Both the position numbers and the translations under genes were made by a program. The notes beneath the pieces are model-generated. The model searched no databases and was not told where the DNA came from. It worked only from the letters and a program-made list of their open reading frames with translations. Of a stretch of 64,000 nt of DNA, positions 42,618 to 53,488 are shown one piece after another (the stretch's first letter is position 1; the number at the start of each line of letters is the position of its first letter). Source of the stretch: Deinococcus arcticus. GTDB taxonomy: Bacteria > Deinococcota > Deinococci > Deinococcales > Deinococcaceae. The stretch lies in the NCBI RefSeq assembly GCF_003028415.1, contig NZ_PYSV01000013.1, positions 62,001 to 126,000 of the forward strand, written 5' to 3'.

Positions 42618-43088
42618 TTACTCGGCGTCGCTGGCCGGGGCTTCTGCGGCCGGGGCCTGGGCAGCCTGGGCGGCGGCCTGCTTGCTCTGCTGGGCGCGGG
42701 CTGCGTCTTTCATCACGCGGCTGCGGTCGCTCTTGATGCGGGCCGCCTTGCCGCGCAGGTCGCGCAGGTAGTACAGCTTGGCGCGGCGCACCTTGCCGCG
42801 CTCCAGCACGCTCACTTTGGCAATCAGGGGGCTGGAGAAGGGGAATACGCGCTCCACGCCTTCACCGAAAGAAATCTTGCGGACCGTGAAGCTGCGGCGG
42901 CTGCCCGTGCCGTTGATGGCGATCACCACGCCTTCAAACGCCTGGTTACGGGTGCGGTTGCCTTCCACCACTTTGGTTTCCACGCGCACCGTATCACCGG
43001 GGCGGAACTCGGGGTGGTCACTCTTGATGTGGGGCTGCTCGACGGCGCGCAGAATGGCGCCACGGTTCACTTTGATGCTGCTCTGCAT
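42618..43088 (-). CDS. rplS: 50S ribosomal protein L19
   Basis: Large-subunit protein at the 30S-50S interface. The 156-aa product has [62 protein letters not shown] and [22 protein letters not shown]-terminal extension of about 35 residues rich in Ala/Gln/Glu exceeds the usual length of about 115, a feature I associate with Deinococcus-Thermus L19. ATG 43088 follows AGGAG. Confidence 0.95.
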   Translation of the reverse strand: MQSSIKVNRGAILRAVEQPHIKSDHPEFRPGDTVRVETKVVEGNRTRNQAFEGVVIAINGTGSRRSFTVRKISFGEGVERVFPFSSPLIAKVSVLERGKVRRAKLYYLRDLRGKAARIKSDRSRVMKDAARAQQSKQAAAQAAQAPAAEAPASDAE

Positions 43089-43270
43089 AACTTCTCTCCT
43101 TTGGGCAGCGGACCGTCCCACACTGCTGCGTGGGCAGCCAGAGACGTTCTTACTCCTGTTGCACTGGCCCCGGCGCTTGCCGCACGGCCAAACCGGAAAA
43201 GTATACGCGCCCGGCCCCAGGCGCGGCAAGGGGCAGGCACTCAGCGCGAGCAGCCAAAGGCAATCCACGT

Positions 43271-43311
43271 TACGTTAAACGGTCGCCATGTGCGGCAGCC
43301 TGAAGACTTGA
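43271..43311 (+). promoter_or_regulatory. Promoter and micro-ORF before the helical protein gene
   Basis: TACGTT (43271-43276) could be the -10. An ATG at 43288 encodes MCGSLKT, whose TGA (43309-43311) overlaps the next ATG by one base (TGATG). The micro-ORF may couple translation, since the main start lacks a ribosome site. Confidence 0.4.
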
Positions 43312-44090
43312 TGAATGGGTCGGAGACGGCAGAGCAGGTGGGCAAGGTTCGGGCCGCGTCGCTGGCGCAGCGCCGCCGGGTGTCCGAGATGCGCGCCCGG
43401 CAGCATGTGGGCGCCGCTGGCTGGGCCCAGAGCAGCGCGCTGGACGCCATTGTGCGCGCCGGGCGTGAGGGTCTGGCCGCCACCGACGCCCTGCGGCAGG
43501 TGATGCACCTGACCACCGAGCAGCTGCGCGCCCTGCCCCTGAGTGACGCGGCCGGGGAACAGGCGACGCAGGCGCGCGCCCTGCAGGGGCTGCTGGAAAG
43601 CAGCGAGGCCCAGTTAACGGCGGCCCAGGCCCTGGACGCCCTGGTGTGTGAGGCGCTGACCGACGTGGCCGACACCCCCCTGGAAGAGATGAACGTGCAG
43701 CGCCTGAAAGACATTCACGCGCGGGTGCGCGAGCAGGTGGCGGCCCTGGACACCCTGGTTCACGCCGCGCAGGTGCAGGCGCAGACGCTGGAACAGGTGA
43801 GCCAGCTCTCGCGCGTGAGCACCGAGTTTCACGAGAAGGTGGCGGGCCTGGGCCAGCTGAGTGCCCAGGAAGAAGCCCAGGCGCTGGGCGAGACCGGGCA
43901 GCAGGTGGTGAGCCGCCTGAGCGAACTGGACGACGCCCCCCCCGCCCAGATGGCGGCCCTGACCCGCATTGGCGAGGCAGTGGCCGACGGCCTGACCGAC
44001 ACAGCCGCCCCGCCCGCCGAGCAGGCCCAGGCCCTGCAGGACCTGGCCGAGCTGATGGACGAGAAGGCCCGGGAAGTGCGCCAGAGCTAA
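43311..44090 (+). CDS. Hypothetical all-helical coiled-coil protein
   Basis: A 259-aa acidic, Ala/Gln/Glu-rich protein with no signal or membrane segment. Nearly every stretch is predicted helix with heptad-like spacing, for example RLKDIHARVREQVAALDTLVHAAQVQAQTLEQVSQL written over several turns. The C-terminal half repeats a pattern of L-x-E-L/M with AQMAAL and AQALQDLAELMDEKA. No family recognised. ATG 43311 is chosen over the long upstream frame, which is antisense to rplS. Confidence 0.65.
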   Translation: MNGSETAEQVGKVRAASLAQRRRVSEMRARQHVGAAGWAQSSALDAIVRAGREGLAATDALRQVMHLTTEQLRALPLSDAAGEQATQARALQGLLESSEAQLTAAQALDALVCEALTDVADTPLEEMNVQRLKDIHARVREQVAALDTLVHAAQVQAQTLEQVSQLSRVSTEFHEKVAGLGQLSAQEEAQALGETGQQVVSRLSELDDAPPAQMAALTRIGEAVADGLTDTAAPPAEQAQALQDLAELMDEKAREVRQS

Positions 44091-44236
44091 GTAGCTCGCT
44101 GTTGATCTTTAGATCAACCGAGCGGGCTGGAACAGCTGCGCAGCAGAGCGAGTATCGAAAAAAGTACGTTGCACCGGGAGTGGAGACTTTGCGGTGCTCT
44201 CCTGCAAAGTCGTAACGTGAGGTGCAACGTCCTTAA
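44091..44236 (-). repeat. Dispersed intergenic repeat, copy 3 (inverted, full length)
   Basis: Nearly identical to copy 1 (about three differences in about 146 bp) in the opposite orientation. The nested arms GACTTTGC/GCAAAGTC are unchanged; the outer stem has one base change (ACGTAC for ACGTCC). Confidence 0.85.
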
Positions 44237-44376
44237 GTCATACGGACTGCCGTCCATTTCCGTACCATCCGGGAAGAAGGGGGATGTTCCCCGCCTTCGG
44301 CGCTGTTCCAGCCCAATTCCCGGAAATCCGTATTTTTTCCTTCTCTGCTCCGCAGCTCTTCGAGTCCCTCCGGTCG

Positions 44377-44408
44377 GAACAATTCCGGAACACACGGCGG
44401 AATTGTTC
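44377..44408. repeat. Inverted repeat between repeat copies 3 and 4
   Basis: GAACAATTCCG and CGGAATTGTTC, perfect 11-bp arms with a 10-nt loop, in an AT-richer patch. The 184-bp spacer holding it has no gene. Possibly another small repeat type nested here. Confidence 0.55.
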
Positions 44409-44420
44409 GGAACCCGTCTC

Positions 44421-44543
44421 ACTCGCTGTTGATCTTGAGATCAACCGAGCGAAGCGAGTCTCGAAAAAAGTATGTTGCACCGGGCGTGGAGGCTGTTCGG
44501 TGTTCTCCTGAACAGTGGCACCCTGAGGGGCAACGTCCTTAAG
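44421..44543 (-). repeat. Dispersed intergenic repeat, copy 4 (inverted, shortened module B)
   Basis: Module A keeps its fold with different bases: the inner arms are CTGTTC/GAACAG instead of GACTTTGC/GCAAAGTC, a compensatory change. About 24 bp of module B (the GCGCAGC...GCCCGC arm) is missing. Confidence 0.8.
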
Positions 44544-44562
44544 GGCCTCGCCCCTCACTCCA

Positions 44563-44624
44563 CTCGGTTGATCTCCAGGTCAACCGAGCGGGCTGGGACA
44601 GCTACAGCTGCGCCGCAGAGCGAG
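44563..44624 (-). repeat. Dispersed repeat, module B only
   Basis: CTCGGTTGATCTCCAGGTCAAC and the CGAGCGGGCTGG arm, 19 bp after copy 4, like the lone module B at 34664. Confidence 0.7.
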
Positions 44625-44659
44625 GCCCTCAGGCTGCCGGCGCCGGGAGAGCACGCCAC

Positions 44660-45190
44660 TTATTCGGGCGTGGGCACCCAGTACCGGCGAATAGGCTGGT
44701 CGTGGTCCGGCACGGTGAATTCTCCTTCCAGCTGCCCGCCATTGGCCTCAATCACGGCGCGCGAGCCCAGATTGGCCACGTCGCAGGTGACCAGGGCGCG
44801 CTCAATGCCCAGTTCGCGGGCGCGGGCCAGCGCCAGCCGGAGGGCCAGGGTGGCGTGGCCGCGCCGCCGCGCGCCGGGGCGCACCTCATAGCCGATGTGG
44901 CCGCCGAATTCGCGCAGGCGCCCGTTCAGAGTGTGGCGGATGCTCACGCGGCCCAGATAGTCCTGGCCCTGCACCAGCCACAGCGCCTCGGAGTGCACGT
45001 AGCCTTCAGGCAGGACGTTGCCGGGTTCGTAGCGCCGCAGCGCCGCCAGGAAGGCCGGGAAATCAGCGGCCAGTTCAGCCAGGTTCCAGTTCAGGGTGTC
45101 GCCCAGGCCGCTGCCCTCGCGCTGGGCCTCTCGCACAGCCTCCAGAAAGCTGGCCTGATAACGGACATCGGGAATCACAAGTGCCGGCAT
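44660..45190 (-). CDS. GNAT-family N-acetyltransferase
   Basis: A 176-aa enzyme of the RimJ/RimL-like group with unknown substrate. GGHIGYEVRPGARRRGHATLALRLAL is the acetyl-CoA loop region (R-R-R-G-H-A), and ALVTCDVANLGSRAVIEANGGQLEG the C-terminal part. I use ATG 45190 (MPALVIPDV) because a TACCCT box lies 5 nt before it and the upstream extension to 45274 is unlike the family. Confidence 0.8.
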   Translation of the reverse strand: MPALVIPDVRYQASFLEAVREAQREGSGLGDTLNWNLAELAADFPAFLAALRRYEPGNVLPEGYVHSEALWLVQGQDYLGRVSIRHTLNGRLREFGGHIGYEVRPGARRRGHATLALRLALARARELGIERALVTCDVANLGSRAVIEANGGQLEGEFTVPDHDQPIRRYWVPTPE

Positions 45191-45195
45191 GGCCC

Positions 45196-45201
45196 AGGGT
45201 A
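45196..45201 (-). promoter_or_regulatory. -10 box of a leaderless promoter (GNAT gene)
   Basis: TACCCT on the minus strand, 5 nt before ATG 45190. Confidence 0.4.
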
Positions 45202-45365
45202 GGGGGCCCGGGGCCCCCTTGCCCTCGGCCATCTGGCGCACCTCCTGCAGTGTCCCCGCAGTCTGGACGGCCACAACCAGCGCAGGGCGCGCGATTCACC
45301 ACCGCCCCTGGTCAATGGCGGCCAGACCGCCGCCTGTGACACGGTGAAAAAGGCGCCCCGGGGCG

Positions 45366-45371
45366 TACCAT
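45366..45371 (+). promoter_or_regulatory. -10 box of a leaderless promoter (lipB)
   Basis: TACCAT, 7 nt before ATG 45379; the upstream in-frame ATG at 45370 overlaps it. Confidence 0.5.
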
Positions 45372-45378
45372 GGGGCCC

Positions 45379-46098
45379 ATGAGTGACCCCGCCTTTGACG
45401 TGCTGGACCTGGGCGTGATGGGGTACCGGGATGCCTGGGCCCTTCAGAAAACCCTGCACGCGCAGGTGGTGGCGGCGGCGGCGCGGCCCACGCTGCTGCT
45501 GGTGGAGCATCCCCCGGTGCTGACCCTGGGCCGTAAGGCGAAAGAGGGCACCAATATCGTGGTCACGCGCGAGTATCTGGCGGCGCAGGGCATCGAGGTG
45601 CTGGAGACCGAACGCGGCGGCGACGTGACCTATCACGGCCCCGGGCAACTGGTGGCCTACGCGATTTTCCCCGTGGGCCGCAAGGTGGCGGATTTTCTGC
45701 GGCTGCTGGAGGGCGCCACCATCGCTGCGCTGCGCGAGCTGGGCCTGGAAGACGCCCGCCCCAATCCGGGGTACGCCGGGGTGTACGTGAGCCCCCGGGA
45801 GGTGAACGGCCTGACCTACGAACAGAAGATCGCCTCGTTTGGCGTGGCGGTGCAGCGGCAGGTGGCCCTGCACGGGCTGGCGCTGAACGTGACCACCACC
45901 CTGCCACACTTTGACCTGATCGTGCCCTGCGGCCTGCACGGCACCCAGATGACCAGCGCAGCGCGCGAATATGAGTTGCGCGGCCTGGGCACCCCCCCCA
46001 CCATGCCCCAGGCCAAAACGGCCCTGCACGGCGCCTTTACGACCACCTTTGCCACCTACGATTGGACGCGGCCCACGCTGGCCGCCGCCGGGAGCTGA
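45379..46098 (+). CDS. lipB: Octanoyl-[acyl carrier protein]:protein N-octanoyltransferase
   Basis: Transfers octanoyl groups from ACP to lipoyl domains. The 239-aa product has [36 protein letters not shown] (substrate loop), the catalytic Lys in [12 protein letters not shown] and the catalytic Cys in [10 protein letters not shown]. The neighbouring lipA encodes the next enzyme of the pathway, 8 nt downstream. Confidence 0.94.
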   Translation: MSDPAFDVLDLGVMGYRDAWALQKTLHAQVVAAAARPTLLLVEHPPVLTLGRKAKEGTNIVVTREYLAAQGIEVLETERGGDVTYHGPGQLVAYAIFPVGRKVADFLRLLEGATIAALRELGLEDARPNPGYAGVYVSPREVNGLTYEQKIASFGVAVQRQVALHGLALNVTTTLPHFDLIVPCGLHGTQMTSAAREYELRGLGTPPTMPQAKTALHGAFTTTFATYDWTRPTLAAAGS

Positions 46099-46106
46099 GA
46101 GCCACC

Positions 46107-47096
<990 letters not shown>

Positions 47097-47097
47097 G

Positions 47098-47136
47098 GGC
47101 GAAGGCAGGAGGCGCGGCGAGGCCTCTGCCTTCGCC
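47098..47136 (+). terminator. Hairpin after lipA
   Basis: GGCGAAGGCAG pairs with CTGCCTTCGCC, with an inner AGG/CCT extension, immediately after the lipA stop. Confidence 0.65.
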
Positions 47137-47209
47137 GCGCCGCTGCTTTGCCTCTGCTGTAATGCCTCCGTAATCCACGCGGGTGACCCTGGAGCCAGGA
47201 GGTTCCACC

Positions 47210-48079
47210 ATGACCCGACCCACCCGCGTGCAGGACGCCATGCACCCCCGCGCCGTCACCATTTCGCCGCACGACCCGCTGCCCGCCGCCGTGGTGACCA
47301 TGGAAGAGCTGGGCATCAAACGGCTGCCCGTGGTGCAGGAGGGGCGGGTGGTGGGCATCGTCACCGACGGCGAGGTGCAGCGTGCCCTGCCCACCCTGAC
47401 CGAGGGCCTGAACCCCTGGACCTTTACGGCGAGGGTGGGCCGTATTCGCCTGCGCGAGATTATGCGCGCGCCGGTGCATACCGTGACCCCCGACACGCCG
47501 CTGCGCGAGGCCCTGCAGACCATGCTGGACCGCCGGGTGGGCGGCCTGCCGGTGGTGAGCGAGGCCGGCGAGGCGCTGGGCATGCTCACCCTGACCGACA
47601 TCCTGCGCGCCCAGGTGCAGGCGCCCCGCCTGCACTGGGGACTGGCGGACCAGCATATGACCCGCAGCGTGGTCACCACCGCCCCCGACGCCCCGGCTGC
47701 CGAGGCCGCCGCCAAACTGAAGGTGACGCGCCTGCGGGTGCTGCCCGTGGTGGACGGCGGGCAACTGGTGGGCGTGCTGCACGAAAAGGACGTGGCAGCG
47801 GCCCTTGACCGCGCCGGCGCCGCCCACGGCCCCACCGTGATGGCCGCGCAGTTCGTGCTGGGCGGCGTGAGCGTGCGCGACCTGATGCGCCCGCCCACCG
47901 GCTACCTGCTCGAAGGCGTGCCGATGCACGACGCGGTACGGCGCATGCTGGAACTGAACGTGCGCGGCCTGCCGATTATTACTGGAGAAGGCGAACTGCT
48001 GGGTGTGCTGACCATCAGCGACGTGATTCGCACCCTGCTGGGGCAGGCGCAGCCGGTCGAGGTGGAGTGCCAACAGTAA
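47210..48079 (+). CDS. Four-CBS-domain protein
   Basis: A 289-aa product made only of CBS motifs in two Bateman pairs: MHPRAVTISPHDPLPAAVV, MRAPVHTVTPDTPLREAL, MTRSVVTTAPDAPAAEAA and MRPPTGYLLEGVPMHDAV each start one domain. Such modules bind adenosyl compounds and act as energy or redox sensors. ATG 47210 follows GGAGG. No effector domain is attached, so it may regulate a partner protein. A terminator follows. Confidence 0.9.
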   Translation: MTRPTRVQDAMHPRAVTISPHDPLPAAVVTMEELGIKRLPVVQEGRVVGIVTDGEVQRALPTLTEGLNPWTFTARVGRIRLREIMRAPVHTVTPDTPLREALQTMLDRRVGGLPVVSEAGEALGMLTLTDILRAQVQAPRLHWGLADQHMTRSVVTTAPDAPAAEAAAKLKVTRLRVLPVVDGGQLVGVLHEKDVAAALDRAGAAHGPTVMAAQFVLGGVSVRDLMRPPTGYLLEGVPMHDAVRRMLELNVRGLPIITGEGELLGVLTISDVIRTLLGQAQPVEVECQQ

Positions 48080-48100
48080 AGCGGCGGAGCCCAGCAAAAA

Positions 48101-48119
48101 CCCCCGCACGTGGCGGGGG
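48101..48119 (+). terminator. Terminator of the CBS gene
   Basis: CCCCCGC/GCGGGGG with 5-nt loop, then CTCTCTCTTT. Confidence 0.65.
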
Positions 48120-48128
48120 CTCTCTCTT

Positions 48129-48216
48129 TGGTGCGGATGCCCAGACTTGAACTGGGGACCTCACGCTTATCAGGACTCGTGTGCGCTCCAACCGCTGAAC
48201 CCTGTCCAGCACGCAC
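48129..48216 (-). tRNA. Degenerate tRNA-Ile-like gene
   Basis: On the minus strand the 3' half is normal: CTGATAA-GCGTG, variable loop AGGTC, T arm CCCAG-TTCAAGT-CTGGG, then CATCCGC and ACCA; the anticodon would be GAT (Ile). The 5' half does not fit. The D arm GTTC/GAGC is possible, but the base that should pair with GCGTG reads ACGAGTC, an apparent insertion, and no strand complementary to CATCCGC is found where the acceptor should start. It is probably a pseudo-tRNA left by integration at the border of the accessory region, or a tRNA mimic. Confidence 0.45.
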
Positions 48217-48398
48217 AACTTCTATTTCCTCCTGACCGCGACACCAAGCTTTATTCCGAGGGTCCTTGGACCCCAATAGTCTACCGAAACACCCCAGCTG
48301 TCTCAAGCCAGTCAGAGGACACCCCCACTGTTTCTCATCCCATTCCCGCCCCAGCCATCCACCGGATGCGCTGGGGCTCTCTCTTTGGAGGACCTCCC

Positions 48399-48656
48399 AT
48401 GAACCAAACCCCCTTTTACGATGTCGAACTCATCCGCGCCCGCCTTGGGCTGACCGCGGTGCCTGCGGCCGTCGCCATGGAGTACCTGCAAGTGCTCACC
48501 AACCTGAACGCCCTGGAGACCCTGCTCACGCCCTGCGCCTTCGACGAGCCAGGGCAGGACGCCCTGGCAAAGCTCTGCCGTGAACACCACGAACGCCGCG
48601 CCGAGTTGGAGGCTGCCTACCCCGTCCTGAGTGCCCTGTCCCGGCCCCATCACTGA
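48399..48656 (+). CDS. Small hypothetical protein
   Basis: An 85-aa product, family not recognised. ATG 48399 has GGAGG 8 nt before it; the longer frame to 48147 crosses the tRNA-like gene. Contains LTNLNALETLLTPCAFDEPGQ and an acidic/basic helix [16 protein letters not shown]. First gene of the accessory region. Confidence 0.6.
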   Translation: MNQTPFYDVELIRARLGLTAVPAAVAMEYLQVLTNLNALETLLTPCAFDEPGQDALAKLCREHHERRAELEAAYPVLSALSRPHH

Positions 48657-48758
48657 AGGGGGCGCGAACCCCGCTGGGGGTGTTTGGGGGGGCCTGCGTC
48701 AAGTGTGCCCCACACCCTCAGCCCCCTCCCCTATCGTCGCCCTACCAACAGGTGAACC

Positions 48759-49820
48759 GTGACTGACACAACCACATCAGCTCCACTGCCCACCTCGGAA
48801 CCCCAATCTTCTCTTACGTCACCACCTGTCCGTTCCGAGCGTCCCCTTCAGAACCTCATCGACGACTTCAAGGGCCTGCCCTTCGATGTCCTTTTCCCTG
48901 TGAAACGCTGGCTTGGCGACCAGCCCTGGAAGATGCGCTGGGTGCAGGCCCTGCTGTTCTTTGCACTCTTCCCGCTGTCCCTGACCCACCTGTGGGGCAT
49001 CGGCGCGGAAATTCACGAGGCCGCCTGGGCCATCGGCCTGTACTTCGCTCTGCTGTGGGGCTACGTCCTGTGGCTTCTCGTGCAGCCCGGCACCCTGAAA
49101 CGCCGCAACATCGTCATCCCCACGGTCTTTACCGCCATCGTGGGCGTCCTGCTGGTCCTGGGCATCCAGCAGCTGCCGTTCGTCAGCCTGCTGTACAGTG
49201 CCACCGAGTGGTCGTTCAGTCCGGCTCGCCTGGTCGGCTTCGTCGTTGGCGTCGGCCTCCTGGAAGAGGCCGTGAAGCTCCTGCCCATCTTCTGGCTCGC
49301 CGTGAAGCTCCGCGAAATCTACACGCCCCGTGAAGCGGCCTTCTACGCAGGTCTGAGCGGCCTGGCGTTCGGCGTGGCCGAAGCCGTGGCGTACTCCATC
49401 AGCTACACCGACCTCAATACCGTTGGCATGGCCTACGGCGTCGTTGGCAGCGGCAACTACGTCATCATGGAGTTCCTGCGGCTCATCACGCTGCCCTTCC
49501 TGCACTGCGTGTTCACCGGCATCGCCGGGTACTACCTGGGCCTGAGTCTGCTTGCCCCACAGCGACGCACCGCTCTGCTCCTCCTCGGCCTGGGCGTCGC
49601 CGCCCTGATTCACGGCCTGTACGACTTCCTGGCAGGCAGCTGGCTCGGCATCGCCATGGGAGCAGTGTCCATCCTGATGTTCGTCGCCTACCTCCGCAGC
49701 GCCGAACACATCACTGAGCACATCACCGGAACCTCTGCCGTTTCGGCCGCACCTACGTCTACCCAAGCCGTAGCCGAAGTCAACACCGAAACTGCGCAGC
49801 CCATCGGAGAACACGCATGA
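48759..49820 (+). CDS. PrsW-family intramembrane metalloprotease
   Basis: Membrane protease related to B. subtilis PrsW, which cuts an anti-sigma factor. The 353-aa product has about eight membrane helices and the three catalytic motifs: GLLEEAVKLLP (EExxK), FGVAEA (xxxxE) and LIHGLYDF (HxxxD). Ser/Thr/Pro-rich tails flank the core. GTG start with AGGTGA upstream. It overlaps the next gene by 4 nt; together with the SHOCT protein this looks like a signalling or defence unit, but no sigma factor is adjacent. Confidence 0.85.
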   Translation: MTDTTTSAPLPTSEPQSSLTSPPVRSERPLQNLIDDFKGLPFDVLFPVKRWLGDQPWKMRWVQALLFFALFPLSLTHLWGIGAEIHEAAWAIGLYFALLWGYVLWLLVQPGTLKRRNIVIPTVFTAIVGVLLVLGIQQLPFVSLLYSATEWSFSPARLVGFVVGVGLLEEAVKLLPIFWLAVKLREIYTPREAAFYAGLSGLAFGVAEAVAYSISYTDLNTVGMAYGVVGSGNYVIMEFLRLITLPFLHCVFTGIAGYYLGLSLLAPQRRTALLLLGLGVAALIHGLYDFLAGSWLGIAMGAVSILMFVAYLRSAEHITEHITGTSAVSAAPTSTQAVAEVNTETAQPIGEHA

Positions 49821-50206
49821 CCGGACGCCACACCGTGCCCACAGGCCAGGTGCCCACCTCGGCCACTCCCTCCCCTCAAGCTCAACCCGAACGCGAAGCA
49901 GGCGCAAGGACCACCCAGCCCAAGCAAGCTGCCTCAGGACAGGAGGACTTCCGCATCTGGCTGCCCCGCGTCCTGATGCTGACGAACATCATCCTGCTGG
50001 GTCTACTGGCTTTCCAGCTCACCCACCGCCCCAAGTACGAATACATGACGGTCGGGCCCAGCGACATCACCTTTAAAGCCGAGATGGACAACTACGGTGC
50101 GGCAGGCTGGAAAACCGAAAGCTGTCGCCGGGCTTCGGACGGCAGCGATTACAGCCCAACCATGAGCTACGAGTGCATCATGTCCCGCCCGAAGTTGGGC
50201 TGGTGA
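49817..50206 (+). CDS. Small single-pass membrane protein
   Basis: A 129-aa product: disordered Gln/Pro/Ala-rich N-terminus (residues 1-45), one membrane helix (about 50-68, VLMLTNIILLGLLAFQLTH), then a short outside domain beginning KYEYMTVGPSDITF with two cysteines in the last part (SCRR, YECIM). Such DUF4177-like short domains occur with SHOCT proteins, which is the next gene. Function unknown. It could be a substrate or partner of the PrsW protease. Confidence 0.6.
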   Translation: MTGRHTVPTGQVPTSATPSPQAQPEREAGARTTQPKQAASGQEDFRIWLPRVLMLTNIILLGLLAFQLTHRPKYEYMTVGPSDITFKAEMDNYGAAGWKTESCRRASDGSDYSPTMSYECIMSRPKLGW

Positions 50207-50213
50207 GGTCATC

Positions 50214-50939
50214 ATGTCGTTCTTGAAGAAGCTTGAGGAAATCAGCAAGAAGGCCACCGAAGTTGCCTCTGAAATTGGTGTCGAAAGTCAGAAACGTTAC
50301 GCCGAATATCAACAGAAAACCGAAGAACAGCGCAAAGTCGCCGAGGCAGAGGCTGCCAGGAAGAAGGCAGATACGGATGCATTCCTGGCTCAGCACATAC
50401 CGAGCATTGTGAAATTCAAGGTCGCTGCCAACTACCACGGCGGGTACCCCGGCATGCCCGATATCATCGATGGCGGCGAACTGTATGTCGGCGAGTGGGA
50501 CCTGGTATGGGTCAAGCACCAAACCGTGATTCATCTCCCTTACTGCGATACCCATGACCTTGAGCTGGAGAACTTCAAAGTCAGTATGGTGCGCAGCATC
50601 ATTGCAGGCGGACATGACAACGACGTGCACCGGCTCAAGAACACGGTGGTGGTGGTCTGCCGCATCAATGATGTGAAGCAGCGTGTCAAATTCGAAATCT
50701 GGGGCGGCCTCAGCGTACATGCTGGCGCACTGAACGCCCAGAAAGTCATTGACCACATGGCCGAGTTTCGGCATCTGTTCGTCGCAGAGTCCCAGCCAAC
50801 TCCCGCCACACCTCAAGTTGCGGCGGGAGGTATCTCCGTTACTGCCGAGCTGGAGCGTCTGGCCGAACTACACGCCAAGGGCGTGCTTGATGCGGAGGAA
50901 TTCAAGGCATTCAAGGCAAAGCTGCTGGAAAAGCTGTAG
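50214..50939 (+). CDS. SHOCT-domain protein
   Basis: A 241-aa product with an N-terminal charged coiled coil (about residues 1-58), a middle beta-rich domain ([19 protein letters not shown] onward, PH-like in pattern), and a C-terminal SHOCT motif [24 protein letters not shown] often joins oligomers or nucleic-acid binding proteins. Ends in a transcription hairpin, so genes 48759-50939 form one unit. Confidence 0.75.
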   Translation: MSFLKKLEEISKKATEVASEIGVESQKRYAEYQQKTEEQRKVAEAEAARKKADTDAFLAQHIPSIVKFKVAANYHGGYPGMPDIIDGGELYVGEWDLVWVKHQTVIHLPYCDTHDLELENFKVSMVRSIIAGGHDNDVHRLKNTVVVVCRINDVKQRVKFEIWGGLSVHAGALNAQKVIDHMAEFRHLFVAESQPTPATPQVAAGGISVTAELERLAELHAKGVLDAEEFKAFKAKLLEKL

Positions 50940-50959
50940 TCCAGAATTTAACAGAAACA

Positions 50960-50993
50960 GAGTCCTGGACGACAAAAATCGCGTCCAGGACTC
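50960..50993. terminator. Perfect 12-bp hairpin
   Basis: GAGTCCTGGACG/CGTCCAGGACTC with 10-nt A-rich loop, between the SHOCT gene and hsdM. Confidence 0.7.
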
Positions 50994-51034
50994 ATCCACA
51001 TTCAGCCCCATGCGCCTATCTTAAGAAGGATTTC

Positions 51035-53474
<2,440 letters not shown>

Positions 53475-53488
<14 letters not shown>

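Noticed and set aside
44091..44624. CRISPR-like array from clustered repeats
   Set aside because: Only two full-size copies and one fragment, of about 146 and 123 bp, with irregular spacing and copies elsewhere in the window; no cas genes.
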